A stretch of DNA of 64,000 nucleotides from Dyadobacter koreensis (GTDB lineage Bacteria > Bacteroidota > Bacteroidia > Cytophagales > Spirosomataceae): positions 186,001 to 250,000 of the forward strand of contig NZ_FNXY01000009.1 of assembly GCF_900108855.1 (NCBI RefSeq), written 5' to 3'. This document shows positions 26,254 to 36,246 of this stretch, one piece after another (within the stretch, counting starts at the first letter, position 1; each line of letters opens with the position of its first letter). Below the pieces are notes generated by a model. It was not told where the DNA came from, did no database searches, and was given only the letters and a program-made list of their open reading frames with translations. The position numbers and the translations under genes are program-made.

Positions 26254-29200
26254 ATGCTCATGAGAAATATCTCTTTTACCACACTAGCTTCTATTTTTTT
26301 TCTTGCGTATTTTTTCAATAGCTGCTCCTCCCTCAATGAAGTCAGAATTGCCGGTACGAACTTCCAGGAAGAAATCGGCCAGTCACAGAATTTAGTTTTC
26401 ACCTTCAACAAAGATCTCGTTCAGGAAAGCCAGCTTAATGATTGGGATTCCACACAATATATTCTTTTCGAGCCTGCGGTAAGAGGAAAATTCAAATGGT
26501 CGGCGCCAAATGAACTGGTATTTTCGCCGGTGGCAGGTTTTGGCTCAGCTACGAATTATAAAGCCAAACTCACGAGTGCGTTACTAAAACAATCCAAAAC
26601 CGACAAAAAATACGAAATCTCGCGAGAAGCAATCAGTTTTCACACGCCTTATCTCCAGCTAATTGAAACGGAAAGCTGGTGGACACTTTCAAAAGAGACA
26701 GGTCGTCAGGAAGCACGAATAAAATTAATTTTCAACTACCCTGTCAATACGGAGAATGTTACTGAAAAATTGAAATTATTAATTGAGGATAAGTCTGTTT
26801 CGTATAAAATTTTACCGTCAGCGGAAAGTAAAAATGTTGTGCTGGCTTTGTCGAGCAATGGTGCTGCGGATAACAATGCCATTCCTCTTACCGTTAAATT
26901 GGATAAAGGTTTGAAAGCGCAGAATACAACCTATGTTACGCAGGAAATTCTAGAAAGAACGACAAGTTTGCCATCTCCGCTTCATCTGGAAGTATCAGAT
27001 ATCAAAACTGGTTTTGAAAATAACGCTGCTTTTGTCAGAATTATCACAACGCAGGAAATTGTAAAAGAAAGTATCGAAACCGGATTTTCGATTAACCCCG
27101 CAGCAACAATAACTAGTGAGGTCACCGAAAATGGATTTATTCTACATGGTGATTTTAATGAAACTGATACGTATGCACTTTTAATCAATAAAAATTTAAA
27201 AGGCGTTCTGGGCAAAAGTTTAGATCATGAAGCATCACGTGATCTTTTCTTTGGAAAAATGCCGGCGGGAATCTCGTTTGCCAATAAAAAAGCACTTTAC
27301 ATGACGCCGAAAGGTTCCCGGAATATGGGCGTCCAGATCGTCAACGTGCCGAAAGTGCAGGTTAAAATTTCAAAACTTTACGCCAATAATATTCTAAATT
27401 ATGTTCGTTCGAACCGCTGGGAAGAATATGGCTATGTGGGCGAAGAATGGAAAGCCACGGGAACGTTCAATTATAATGGTGATGAAGAAGGAAATTTCAG
27501 TGATGTAATTGTAAACAAAGTAGTTGAAACCGAAAATCTCCCAAAAACAAAGGGGATATCTGCTTTAAATATCGCACTTCCGGACGATAACGGCCGTCGA
27601 GGAATTTATCTTGTTTCGGTAAATTCTAAAGAAGAAGCATACCTCGGCGCAACGAAACTGGTTTCCATATCGGATATCGGGCTGATCGCAAAGCAGGGAA
27701 CAGATGAACTTTGGGTTTTTGCCAATTCAATTAAAACCAATGAGCCATTACCAAACCTTGAAATTACTTTAATAAGCAGCAATAACCAGTCGGTTTATAC
27801 TGCAACAACAGATAGAGACGGCATTGCTCATGTCGATAAATTGAGCGAAAAAGCACCTGGATTTAAACTGGCAATGCTAACCGCCGGTAATAAAAATGAC
27901 TTCAATTATCTGCTTTTAAACGATACACGCGTTGAAACTTCCCGTTTCGAAGTCGAGGGTTTGCGGGATAATACTTCTGGTTTACAGGCATTTATTTATG
28001 GACAGCGGGATATGTACCGGCCTGGAGAAACGCTTTTTTTTAACACTGTACTCCGAAACCAAAACTGGCAGACTGCGGCAGAAATTCCATTAAAATTACG
28101 TTTGGTAACACCTAACGGAAGAGAATACCGGACCTGGCGGAAAAATACCAACAAACAAGGTGCAGTAGAAACAGAAGTTGCGATGGAAACCTCGGCGCTG
28201 ACGGGAACTTATGTGTTAGAAGTTTATAATGCCAACGACGTATTACTGGCCTCTCAGTCTGTCAATGTTGAAGAATTTATGCCAGACAGGATCAAAGTTG
28301 ATTTGAGTGGTACGCTGAAAGAATATGTTTCCGGAGCTACAATTTCTTTGCGTGCTACTGCTCTGAATTTATTTGGTCCACCTGCCAGCAACAGGACTTA
28401 TGAAATGGAATTGCAGCTGAAACGGAAATCTTTTGCTGCTGCAAAATTTCCCGAATTCACTTTTGATATTCCTGCCGAAACTACTTTTGAAAAAGAAAGA
28501 AGACAAGGTGTAACGAATGAACTGGGACAAGCGACTGAAAAATTCCCTCTGGCAGCTGGCCTCAAAGATATTGGAGTTTTAGAAGGAAAGATTTATGTGA
28601 CAGTTTTTGATGAAAACGGCCGGCCTGTAAATCGCCTTCATAAATTTGAGGTTTTTACACAAAACATATTTTATGGCATTCATCTGCCGGATTCTTATGT
28701 AGGTGTAAATGCGCCGCTTCCGATTGAAGTTGTAGGCGTTAATAGCAAAGGGACGTTGCAGAATGATATAAAGGCCAAAATTGAAGTCGTTCGCCTTGAA
28801 TATCAAACGGTGGTTGAAAAGAAAAATGAGCAATTGACCTATACTTCAAGAAAAAGTGAAAAACTTGTCTATTCCAACGTGCTGAATCTGGCAAACGGAA
28901 AGAATACGTTTCGATATGTCCCGACCGTTTCAGGAGAATATGAAGTCAGAATTCGCAGGCCGGATGCTGAGCACTATAGTGTAGCCAATTTTTTCGCATA
29001 CGGCTCCGGTTTCACACAATATTCTTCGTTCGAGGTAAGTAGTGAAGGGCGGGTTTTGATGGAAACGGATAAACCAAAATATAAGGTTGGGGAAACTTCG
29101 AAGATATTATTCAAAACTCCGTTTGACGGAAGATTGCTTGTTACAGTGGAGCGAAATCACGTTCTGGAGCATCACATTCTGCAAACAGAAAAGAAGGCAG

Positions 29201-31710
29201 CCGAACTAAAGTTAAGCTTGAAAGAAGATCATTTGCCTAACGTTTTTGTCACTGCCACGTTAATTCGCCCGCTTGACAATTCTGATCTTCCACTGACTGT
29301 TGCCAATGGATTTATCCCGGTTTTAGTAGAAGATGTAAAGCGAAATCTGCCTCTGGCGATCATGTCCGTGGATAAATCAAGATCAAAAACTAAGCAGCGA
29401 ATTCATATCAAAACGCAACCGAATACGCAGGTAACAATTGCGGTGGTAGATGAAGGGATTTTGCAGATCAAGAATTTCAGGACGCCGGACATTCATGGAT
29501 ATTTCTATCAAAAACGCGCTTTGGAAGTTACCAGCCATAATTTGTATGCGTTATTATTTCCGGAATTAAATAGCGCCGGCGCGTCCAGTTTTGGCGGCGA
29601 CGGTTATGATCTGGAAAAACGTATCAATCCATTAAGCAACGGAAGAACTGAACTGGTATCTTTCTGGAGTGGGCAAATGATGACGAATGGAAGCGGAGAA
29701 GCAACTTTTGATATAAATGTTCCCCAATTCAGCGGAGATTTGAGAGTTATGGCTGTTGCATACAAGGACAATGCCTTTGGTTCAGCGACAAAAAATATGA
29801 AAGTAGCAGATCCGGTTGTAATAAGTAATGGTCTGCCTCGTTTTTTAAGTCCGGGCGATGAGCTCGTTCTGCCGGTTAATATTAGTAATACAGAACAAAA
29901 ATCTGCAGATGCAACCGTGACGCTGCAAGTGAACGGTCCGCTTAATACCGGATCAATGCCTACAGTTCAAAAAATCATCATTCCACCAGGAAAAGAAACC
30001 AGAGCTGTATTTTCTGTGAAAGCTTTAATGGCAATCGGATTAGGAAAAGTAACTGTAAAAGTAAATGCGTTTGGCGAAACGTTCATGCAGCAAACTGATA
30101 TCACGGTTCGACCAGCTTCACCACTATTAAAAACGACCAATTCCGGATTAATCGCCGGCGGGCAACAGGGAATTATTAATCTTGCCAATAGTTTTATTCC
30201 AGCAACCAGCAAAGGCCAGGTTGTCCTGAGCCGTTCACCTTTGGTTGGCGGAGGAGGAAAAGCGTTATCAACTTTGCTGGGATATCCATATGGTTGTCTG
30301 GAACAAACGATCTCGAAAGCATTTCCACAACTTTACTTTGCCGACTTGACGAAAGCAATGGCGACGCCGGTGTATCTGGTAAAAACGGGAGATAGCGATT
30401 TCAATCCGGTTACCAATGTTCAGCAGGCACTACGTAAAATTGAGTCGCAGCAATTATTTAATGGTGGCGCGGTCATGTGGCCAGGCGCGGCAATGGAAGA
30501 TTGGTGGACAACAGCCTATGCGGTCCATTTCATGGAAGAGGCGCGCCGGGCAGGATTTGAAGTAAATCCAAGAACGTTAGGCAAAGCAACCGATTATCTT
30601 ACTTCCAAAACGGGGACGACAGCTACCAGAGAGATTGCAATTGCCAGTTCTTCTAACAATTTGCCAAAAGAATCGGTGACGCAAGTCCGAAAAACCGTTG
30701 CTCGCCGTGAAGCAATTTATTCGTTGTATGTTCTCGCATTGAGCGGTTCGCCCAATCGTTCTGCCATGAATTATTACAAACAAAATCCGCAATTACTGAC
30801 GTTGGACGCAAGATATTTACTTGCAGGAGCATTTCAATTAATTGGTGATACAAGGAGTTCCGGAGCAATTTTACCGAAAAATTATGTGTATCAAAAGGAC
30901 AGTATGGTTTTCGATGACAGCTATTCCTCTCCATTAAGAAATCTTGGACTGGTTTTGAATACTTTGTTGGAAACAGATGGTAATAATATGCAAATAATAT
31001 CACTTGGACGGCAACTTTCTTCGGCGATACAATCGGCTTCCTATATAAACACGCAGGAGGCAAGTTTTGCCGTATTAGCATTGGGGAAAATTGCGAAGAA
31101 AACCTCAGCCTCGACGGTCACGGGATCAGTCGCTAATGACGGCAGGAAAATTGCAGTGTTTGATGGTAAAGAATTGAAACTTACGCGAGATATTGCCAAC
31201 AAAAAATTGACCGTCACAACGCAAGGTAAGGGCAATTTGTACTGGTTCTCACAGTCAGAAGGAATGTCTCCCACGGGTGCATTCTCCCAGGAAGATCAGG
31301 GGTTAAGTATCCGCAGATATTATTTGAACCGGGATGGAAAACAGATTACTACATTACATCAAAATGATTTGATCATTGTGAAATTATCGCTTTCAAGTAC
31401 CAATGGTTTGCCTGTTGAGAATGTGGTTATAACAGATTTGTTACCAGCTGGTTTTGAAATAGAGAATCCACGGATCACCGAACCTCGTGATATGCCCTGG
31501 ATTATAAATGCAGCAATACCAACTCATTTCGATATCCGGGACGATCGGATTCATTTTTTCACAACTGCTGATAAAAGGGAAAAGTCATTTTATTACCAGA
31601 TTAGGGTGGTTTCAAAAGGAACATTTATGGCTGGTCCGGTGGCCGCCGATGCGATGTATCAAGGGGAATTCAGAAGTTATTCGGGAGGTGGGAAGTTGAA
31701 GGTTGAGTAA
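26254..31710 (+). CDS. Alpha-2-macroglobulin-family lipoprotein with a thioester
   Basis: This is a very large surface or periplasmic protease-trapping protein of 1818 residues. The N-terminal type II signal has lipobox NSC (FFNSCSS), so the protein is lipid-anchored. Many macroglobulin beta domains follow, with the YGQRDMYRPGETLFF segment typical of MG domains near residue 580. The thioester motif is C1348-L-E-Q1351 in GYPYGCLEQTISKAF, in a helical thioester domain. The last 100 residues form a receptor-binding-like beta domain. Bacterial homologues are usually paired with pbpC (PBP1C); here no such gene is adjacent. An ATG two codons later is an alternative start. Confidence 0.93.
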   Translation: MLMRNISFTTLASIFFLAYFFNSCSSLNEVRIAGTNFQEEIGQSQNLVFTFNKDLVQESQLNDWDSTQYILFEPAVRGKFKWSAPNELVFSPVAGFGSATNYKAKLTSALLKQSKTDKKYEISREAISFHTPYLQLIETESWWTLSKETGRQEARIKLIFNYPVNTENVTEKLKLLIEDKSVSYKILPSAESKNVVLALSSNGAADNNAIPLTVKLDKGLKAQNTTYVTQEILERTTSLPSPLHLEVSDIKTGFENNAAFVRIITTQEIVKESIETGFSINPAATITSEVTENGFILHGDFNETDTYALLINKNLKGVLGKSLDHEASRDLFFGKMPAGISFANKKALYMTPKGSRNMGVQIVNVPKVQVKISKLYANNILNYVRSNRWEEYGYVGEEWKATGTFNYNGDEEGNFSDVIVNKVVETENLPKTKGISALNIALPDDNGRRGIYLVSVNSKEEAYLGATKLVSISDIGLIAKQGTDELWVFANSIKTNEPLPNLEITLISSNNQSVYTATTDRDGIAHVDKLSEKAPGFKLAMLTAGNKNDFNYLLLNDTRVETSRFEVEGLRDNTSGLQAFIYGQRDMYRPGETLFFNTVLRNQNWQTAAEIPLKLRLVTPNGREYRTWRKNTNKQGAVETEVAMETSALTGTYVLEVYNANDVLLASQSVNVEEFMPDRIKVDLSGTLKEYVSGATISLRATALNLFGPPASNRTYEMELQLKRKSFAAAKFPEFTFDIPAETTFEKERRQGVTNELGQATEKFPLAAGLKDIGVLEGKIYVTVFDENGRPVNRLHKFEVFTQNIFYGIHLPDSYVGVNAPLPIEVVGVNSKGTLQNDIKAKIEVVRLEYQTVVEKKNEQLTYTSRKSEKLVYSNVLNLANGKNTFRYVPTVSGEYEVRIRRPDAEHYSVANFFAYGSGFTQYSSFEVSSEGRVLMETDKPKYKVGETSKILFKTPFDGRLLVTVERNHVLEHHILQTEKKAAELKLSLKEDHLPNVFVTATLIRPLDNSDLPLTVANGFIPVLVEDVKRNLPLAIMSVDKSRSKTKQRIHIKTQPNTQVTIAVVDEGILQIKNFRTPDIHGYFYQKRALEVTSHNLYALLFPELNSAGASSFGGDGYDLEKRINPLSNGRTELVSFWSGQMMTNGSGEATFDINVPQFSGDLRVMAVAYKDNAFGSATKNMKVADPVVISNGLPRFLSPGDELVLPVNISNTEQKSADATVTLQVNGPLNTGSMPTVQKIIIPPGKETRAVFSVKALMAIGLGKVTVKVNAFGETFMQQTDITVRPASPLLKTTNSGLIAGGQQGIINLANSFIPATSKGQVVLSRSPLVGGGGKALSTLLGYPYGCLEQTISKAFPQLYFADLTKAMATPVYLVKTGDSDFNPVTNVQQALRKIESQQLFNGGAVMWPGAAMEDWWTTAYAVHFMEEARRAGFEVNPRTLGKATDYLTSKTGTTATREIAIASSSNNLPKESVTQVRKTVARREAIYSLYVLALSGSPNRSAMNYYKQNPQLLTLDARYLLAGAFQLIGDTRSSGAILPKNYVYQKDSMVFDDSYSSPLRNLGLVLNTLLETDGNNMQIISLGRQLSSAIQSASYINTQEASFAVLALGKIAKKTSASTVTGSVANDGRKIAVFDGKELKLTRDIANKKLTVTTQGKGNLYWFSQSEGMSPTGAFSQEDQGLSIRRYYLNRDGKQITTLHQNDLIIVKLSLSSTNGLPVENVVITDLLPAGFEIENPRITEPRDMPWIINAAIPTHFDIRDDRIHFFTTADKREKSFYYQIRVVSKGTFMAGPVAADAMYQGEFRSYSGGGKLKVE

Positions 31711-31780
31711 AGGGATTCCTTTCAGATTCATGTCTAATTTCAAGTACCTGGATATTTTTGGCTTTTCAGAAAGTTTTTTA

Positions 31781-31813
31781 CCCGTCCGACGGTAGAAAAA
31801 ACCGTCGGACGGG
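31781..31813. repeat. GTCCGACGG hairpin repeat, copy C
   Basis: A perfect 13-bp stem, CCCGTCCGACGGT and its complement, has loop AGAAAAA. It is followed after five bases by copy D. It lies in the convergent gap between the macroglobulin gene and hemS. Confidence 0.8.
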
Positions 31814-31818
31814 CCTCC

Positions 31819-31847
31819 GGTCGGACGGCTATTTCCGCCGTCTGACC
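31819..31847. repeat. GTCCGACGG hairpin repeat, copy D
   Basis: An 11-bp stem with one G-T pair (GGTCGGACGGC with GCCGTCTGACC) has loop TATTTCC. It is related to copy A at 6932-6966, of which its left arm is a one-base variant. Confidence 0.75.
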
Positions 31848-31885
31848 AATAAAAACCATCCCAGAAACAATATGAAAAACGTCAT

Positions 31886-31919
31886 AAAAAAGGACTGCCC
31901 CGAAACGAGACAGCCCATT
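31886..31919 (-). terminator. Terminator of the haem operon
   Basis: On the minus strand GGGCTGTCTC pairs, with G-T wobbles, with GGGGCAGTCC, followed by six T residues. It lies 50 bases after the hemS stop codon. Confidence 0.7.
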
Positions 31920-31968
31920 TGAATCACTATGGCGAAATTATATATTGTCATTAATGTTTTCAATAATC

Positions 31969-33012
31969 TTATTTCCTGATGACAGCTTTTTCAACTAATT
32001 CTTGCCACTCAATAAGTTCCGGCGACCCTGGTTTACGTTTTCCAAAGAACTGATTAAACATAACACCCTCTCTATCAATCAGTTCAATACCTGTAACAAT
32101 GCCATCCTCAGTAGGTTTTCTGACAACCCATGCTTCGTCAATAGCATCTTCACGTAAATGCAGATTGAAAGCCGGATCCATGATATTCAACCAGGGCCCC
32201 ATAACAAATATTTTTTTGACTGGTCCTGTGTGGATCTGGATACAGTTTGGATTGGACACGAAAACCATTATCGGCAATTCCTTCTCAGAAGCCGCGTCAA
32301 AAACTGCCTTCATGCTCTCAGGCTTAATTTGATAAGCATATCCCTCCGGTGCATGCCGGAGCGCTTCTTTTCTTGACAATTTATATTTGCGTAACAGCCC
32401 GAAAAATTCATGTGTGTCTTTCAAAGTCAGCCATTCCGCCTGGAATGCAGCTGTGTCGATATCATCTGCTGGTTCTTCCGCTTTTTTCTCAGGTTTCGCG
32501 GCCGTTAAAGCCATATTATTCTGATCAGCCGCGCGGTATTTTTCAACCAAAGCATCGTATGCCTCTTTGTTGCTTTGTTCTGTCAAGTAAATTTTGTGCG
32601 TTGCGTCGCCGAAACTGTTGAAGAACTGTAAACTGAAACGATCGCCTTCATGAACAGCAAAACCGAATTTCCAGTCACCCAAAAATAATCGAAGATCGAT
32701 ATCAGGGCCTAAAACCAGTCCGACATGATTGTTGAAAGAAACATTTTCGTAAATTCCCTTCCGCTCATGTACGACATGATCGTTACGCGTAAGTGCCATC
32801 ACATAACCTAAAGACTGCACTTCTTTCAACAATTCGCGAAAATCTCCTTCAAGTAAAGTTATATTTTCACCAAGGCCAGTTGCCAGCAAATCCGCCTCTG
32901 TTGTATCCAGCTCCCTGGCTGCATCGCGAATACGCGTCTTTGGATTTTGGGTTTTAAATTCAGCCCAGCTTTCTTTCAGCGCAGCACGGTTAGATTCTAA
33001 TACTGTTTTCAT
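31969..33012 (-). CDS. hemS: HemS/HmuS-family haemin-degrading factor
   Basis: This cytosolic haem-binding/degrading protein of 347 residues consists of two tandem HemS domains. The first (about 10-165) has LEGDFRELLKEVQSLGYVMALTRND and VGLVLGPDIDLRLFLGDWKFGF. The second (about 190-345) has VSNPNCIQIHTGPVKKIFVMGPWLNIMDPAFNLHLRED. A linker rich in Ala/Lys/Glu joins them. The last gene of the haem operon, it receives haem from the HmuTUV transporter and releases or shuttles iron. Family assignment is firm; whether it is a true oxygenase or a chaperone is unknown. Confidence 0.9.
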   Translation of the reverse strand: MKTVLESNRAALKESWAEFKTQNPKTRIRDAARELDTTEADLLATGLGENITLLEGDFRELLKEVQSLGYVMALTRNDHVVHERKGIYENVSFNNHVGLVLGPDIDLRLFLGDWKFGFAVHEGDRFSLQFFNSFGDATHKIYLTEQSNKEAYDALVEKYRAADQNNMALTAAKPEKKAEEPADDIDTAAFQAEWLTLKDTHEFFGLLRKYKLSRKEALRHAPEGYAYQIKPESMKAVFDAASEKELPIMVFVSNPNCIQIHTGPVKKIFVMGPWLNIMDPAFNLHLREDAIDEAWVVRKPTEDGIVTGIELIDREGVMFNQFFGKRKPGSPELIEWQELVEKAVIRK

Positions 33013-33068
33013 AGCGAATGATAATTTTGATACGGAGATGTTTATTTTAATATTTTAAAAATTTGTTT

Positions 33069-33860
33069 TCAGATCACAGCAACCGAACTTGCTTCAGGAA
33101 TGATTACCGGAAACGGCGTATCGTCAGGATGAATGATTCGGACAGAAACACCAAAAGCTTCCTTGATATTCTTACCTGTCAAAACTTCGTTTGGTGTTCC
33201 TGATGCGAAAATTTTTCCTTTTTTCAACATCAGGATCCGGTCTGCATATTGCAGCGCGAAGTTGAGATCATGGACTACTGCAATGACGCCGTAACCTTTC
33301 TGCATCATTTCTCTTGCAAGCTGAAAAGTCTCATACTGATGAAGCAAATCCATTCCGGAAGTAGGCTCATCCAGCAAAATAAATCCTTCCCGAACTTCCC
33401 AGATCTGAGCCAAAGTTCTGGCTAATTGAACTCTTTGCTGCTCACCCCCTGAAAGTGTCGGATACATTCTGTCTTTAAAATGTATTATACCAACCTTATG
33501 CAAACAATGATCAACGATCGATAAATCACGCTGGGATGGCTTGGATTCATAAAAAGGATAACGGCCCATCAGAACGATTTCATGAACGGTAAAAGAAAGC
33601 GTAATGACATTTTGCTGCGCAAGTACGGCTCTTTTCTGAGCTAATTCTTTTAAATTATACTTTTTCAAATCCTTTTCATGAAAAGAAATTTTTCCGGAAG
33701 TTGGTACCAACTCCTTCGATAAAAGTTTCATCAAAGTAGACTTTCCAGCACCATTTGCACCAACAATCGCCCATAATTCCCCTGTTTTTGCTTTCAAATT
33801 TATTTCCTGCAAAAGGGGTTTATTCTTTACTACAAAATGCACATTTTCAACCTCCATCAT
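33069..33860 (-). CDS. hmuV: Haem ABC transporter ATP-binding protein
   Basis: This cytosolic ATPase of 263 residues powers haem import. Motifs include Walker A GANGAGKSTLMKLL, the ABC signature LSGGEQQRVQLAR, Walker B FILLDEPTSGMD, and the switch H in AVVHDLNFAL. Its start overlaps the stop of the permease gene by four bases, indicating translational coupling. The name follows from the neighbouring HmuT- and HemS-like genes; an iron-siderophore substrate would be the main alternative. Confidence 0.9.
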   Translation of the reverse strand: MMEVENVHFVVKNKPLLQEINLKAKTGELWAIVGANGAGKSTLMKLLSKELVPTSGKISFHEKDLKKYNLKELAQKRAVLAQQNVITLSFTVHEIVLMGRYPFYESKPSQRDLSIVDHCLHKVGIIHFKDRMYPTLSGGEQQRVQLARTLAQIWEVREGFILLDEPTSGMDLLHQYETFQLAREMMQKGYGVIAVVHDLNFALQYADRILMLKKGKIFASGTPNEVLTGKNIKEAFGVSVRIIHPDDTPFPVIIPEASSVAVI

Positions 33861-34969
33861 ACACGGTTACGTTTTTGATTCCAAAGAAGATAAAGGAAAA
33901 AAGGAGTTCCTAAAAGCGCAGTCAGAATACCAATTGGCAATTCTGCCGGAGCAACAATTGTTCTCGAAATGGTATCCGCAATTGTCAAAACGATCGCGCC
34001 GCCAAAGGCTGATCCGACAAGAAGATATCTGTTGTCCGGCCCGAAAATGCTGCGAATAATGTGCGGTACAACAAGCCCGACAAAACCAATCGTTCCCGCC
34101 ACGGCGACAGAAGAACCAACCGCCAGGGTTGCTAAAACAATGATTGACCTTTTCAAAATTTTCATATTCACACCTAAGTGCGCCGCCTGACTTTCACCTA
34201 ACACCAACAAGTTCAACGACTTGGCCAGATAGGGCATAAATAAAATACTTACACCAACAAAGGGTGCGATTGAGATGACGGTTGTCCAGTTTGCACCGCC
34301 CAGACTTCCTAATGTCCAGAACGTTATTGTTCTCAACTGTTCATCTGTCGCCAAATACGTCATCATACCTGTAAGCGCGCCAACGAAAGCATTAATAGCA
34401 ATCCCGCACAAAAGCATTGTCGTAACACCACCGTCTCCGGTCATTTTGGACAACTGATAAACGATCATTGTGGTTAAGGCGGCACCGGCAAATGCTGAAA
34501 AAGAAAGCGTATAAGCTCCGGCATATTCATTAATAATTCCAAAGAACTTTATATTTACCATGATCACGATGACAGCAAAAAGAGAAGCCCCTGAAGTAAC
34601 ACCAATCAAGGTCGCGTCAGCAATTGGGTTCCGGAACAAGCCTTGCAAAGCAGCCCCTGCAATACCTAAACCAGCGCCCACCAATATTCCCAGACAAACT
34701 CTTGGCAAACGGATAACCCAAAAAACAATCTCTTTTTGTTCTTCCAGGATCGGTGTATCAGAAAGTCCAATTTTATGCGAAACAATTCCTGCAATTTCTG
34801 AGAAAGAAATATGCAACGCACCTGTACCGACTGAAAATACAACGCATGCAAGTAAAACAACACCCAGTATTAGAATAACCCAGGCCGGCGAAAGTGGTTG
34901 CTTAAAATTCTGATGCGCTATTTTTTGCGCCTTTTGCTCCGCTTTTGTTATCGTCTCTTCTTCAATCAT
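33857..34969 (-). CDS. hmuU: Haem ABC transporter permease (FecCD family)
   Basis: This inner-membrane permease of 370 residues has about ten transmembrane helices. Family landmarks are FWVIRLPRVCLGILVGAGLGIAGAALQGLFRNPIADATLIGVTSGAS and the C-terminal GTIGFVGLVVPHIIR, which contacts the ATPase. The N-terminal 30 residues are charged and cytosolic. It overlaps hmuV by four bases and hmuT by one base, so the three are one tightly coupled unit. Confidence 0.92.
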   Translation of the reverse strand: MIEEETITKAEQKAQKIAHQNFKQPLSPAWVILILGVVLLACVVFSVGTGALHISFSEIAGIVSHKIGLSDTPILEEQKEIVFWVIRLPRVCLGILVGAGLGIAGAALQGLFRNPIADATLIGVTSGASLFAVIVIMVNIKFFGIINEYAGAYTLSFSAFAGAALTTMIVYQLSKMTGDGGVTTMLLCGIAINAFVGALTGMMTYLATDEQLRTITFWTLGSLGGANWTTVISIAPFVGVSILFMPYLAKSLNLLVLGESQAAHLGVNMKILKRSIIVLATLAVGSSVAVAGTIGFVGLVVPHIIRSIFGPDNRYLLVGSAFGGAIVLTIADTISRTIVAPAELPIGILTALLGTPFFLYLLWNQKRNRV

Positions 34970-35817
34970 TATCTTACTTTTTGAGCTAATTCCGCCGCTG
35001 CTTTACCGAGTCGTGGACCAAATCCGGTGAGATACTGCCCATCCATGGATACAATTTTTCTATTTTTCCCTGCATTGGTATACTTAACGCTAGGCACTTT
35101 TAATAACCCGTCGATACCATCAACGCTTTCCAAGCCACTTGAAAACAGAACCAGGACATCAGGATTGGCGGCCAGAAGCGATTCCGACGTCAACGGTTTG
35201 AAGTCTGTGAAATCAGTTACAGCATTTTTATGTCCGATTAATGTGAACATTTTGTCCAGTGAGGTATTTTTTCCGGAAACCATCAGTGTTCCGGTTCCTC
35301 TTGCATAGATAAAAAGCAGTTTTTTCGGCGCAGCTGTCTTTGGCAATTTTGCCAAGTCAGCCTGTAACGATTTTACCATCTTTTCTGCCTGCGGCTTCGC
35401 GTCGAAGTAAATACCAACCTCACGGATAAGATTTATAGTCCCTTCCGCAGAAAACTCCTGTTTAAAAGTGATAACCTTTTTTCCCGTACTATTAAGCTGT
35501 TTAAGCACATTAGCCGACATCATGCTTTGATCACTCGTCACGATTACATCCGGGTTTAATGCTAAAATACCTTCTGCTGAAATATTCCGGTTATGTCCCA
35601 CTTTCGGTAATTTTTCCAGGGAAGCAGGATAAGTACTTGTTACATCGACACCAACGATCTGCGATTCCAGTCCCAATCCTACCAGAATCTCACTCAATGT
35701 TCCGCTTACCGAAACGATGCGTTGAGACTTTTCAGCAAAGGTTAACTCGGGATTTAATGTCACAAAAAATCCAAAAATCAGGGTATAAAAAACTCGGGGT
35801 AAACTTGTCATACTCAT
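34969..35817 (-). CDS. hmuT: Haem ABC transporter substrate-binding protein
   Basis: This is a periplasmic binding protein of 282 residues in the type III (BtuF/HmuT) fold. A signal peptide ends near LTFAEK. The mature part begins RIVSVSGTLSEILVGLGLESQIVGVDVTSTYP and contains ALNPDVIVTSDQ, LNSTGKKVITFKQ and FTDFKPLTSESLLAANPDVLVLFSSGLESVDG. It delivers ligand to the HmuU permease, whose gene overlaps by one base. A second start two codons later (35811) is possible. Confidence 0.9.
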   Translation of the reverse strand: MSMTSLPRVFYTLIFGFFVTLNPELTFAEKSQRIVSVSGTLSEILVGLGLESQIVGVDVTSTYPASLEKLPKVGHNRNISAEGILALNPDVIVTSDQSMMSANVLKQLNSTGKKVITFKQEFSAEGTINLIREVGIYFDAKPQAEKMVKSLQADLAKLPKTAAPKKLLFIYARGTGTLMVSGKNTSLDKMFTLIGHKNAVTDFTDFKPLTSESLLAANPDVLVLFSSGLESVDGIDGLLKVPSVKYTNAGKNRKIVSMDGQYLTGFGPRLGKAAAELAQKVR

Positions 35818-35829
35818 TATTGAGGGTTA

Positions 35830-36174
35830 TTATTTTCGTGAAAATATCTGGTCGATTTCTATTGCCAGCAACGTTTCCTGGAAAAGTCCTTTTATCTCTT
35901 CAACTTCATCATCATTGAAGGAGAGCATGAAATTTGGGATCGGCGAAGGCAAAAGATGATTCCGACCATGCGGTAATGGAATGTCCATGGTATGGAACTG
36001 ATGTTCATCGTATAGGACCGAATGAAATCCATTCAGGCCGTCTTCCGAAAAAATAAATAGTACATTCCCGAATACGAAATTGTAATGATCACAACAGCTA
36101 CACTGTCCTATGTAACCGTTTTTGGATTGACTTAAAATCCGCAATGACGAATATGAGTGGGAGGAATCATGCAT
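35830..36174 (-). CDS. Small conserved CxCC protein at the head of the haem operon
   Basis: This is a cytosolic protein of 114 residues with no signal peptide or membrane helix. It has C25-S-C27-C28-D-H30 in GQCSCCDHYNFVFGNVLFIF and a His-rich middle (DEHQFHTMDIPLPHGRNHLL). It resembles the small DUF6686-type proteins of Bacteroidota, though I am unsure of the family number. The Cys/His pattern suggests metal or haem binding, and position as first gene of the haem operon (12 bases before hmuT) supports a role in haem or iron handling. Function is unknown. Confidence 0.65.
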   Translation of the reverse strand: MHDSSHSYSSLRILSQSKNGYIGQCSCCDHYNFVFGNVLFIFSEDGLNGFHSVLYDEHQFHTMDIPLPHGRNHLLPSPIPNFMLSFNDDEVEEIKGLFQETLLAIEIDQIFSRK

Positions 36175-36246
36175 AAGTACCTTGATTAAATGCCCTGAGA
36201 TAAGTTTAATATTCCGGAAAACTATTTCGTCGCTGATGTATGCTCA

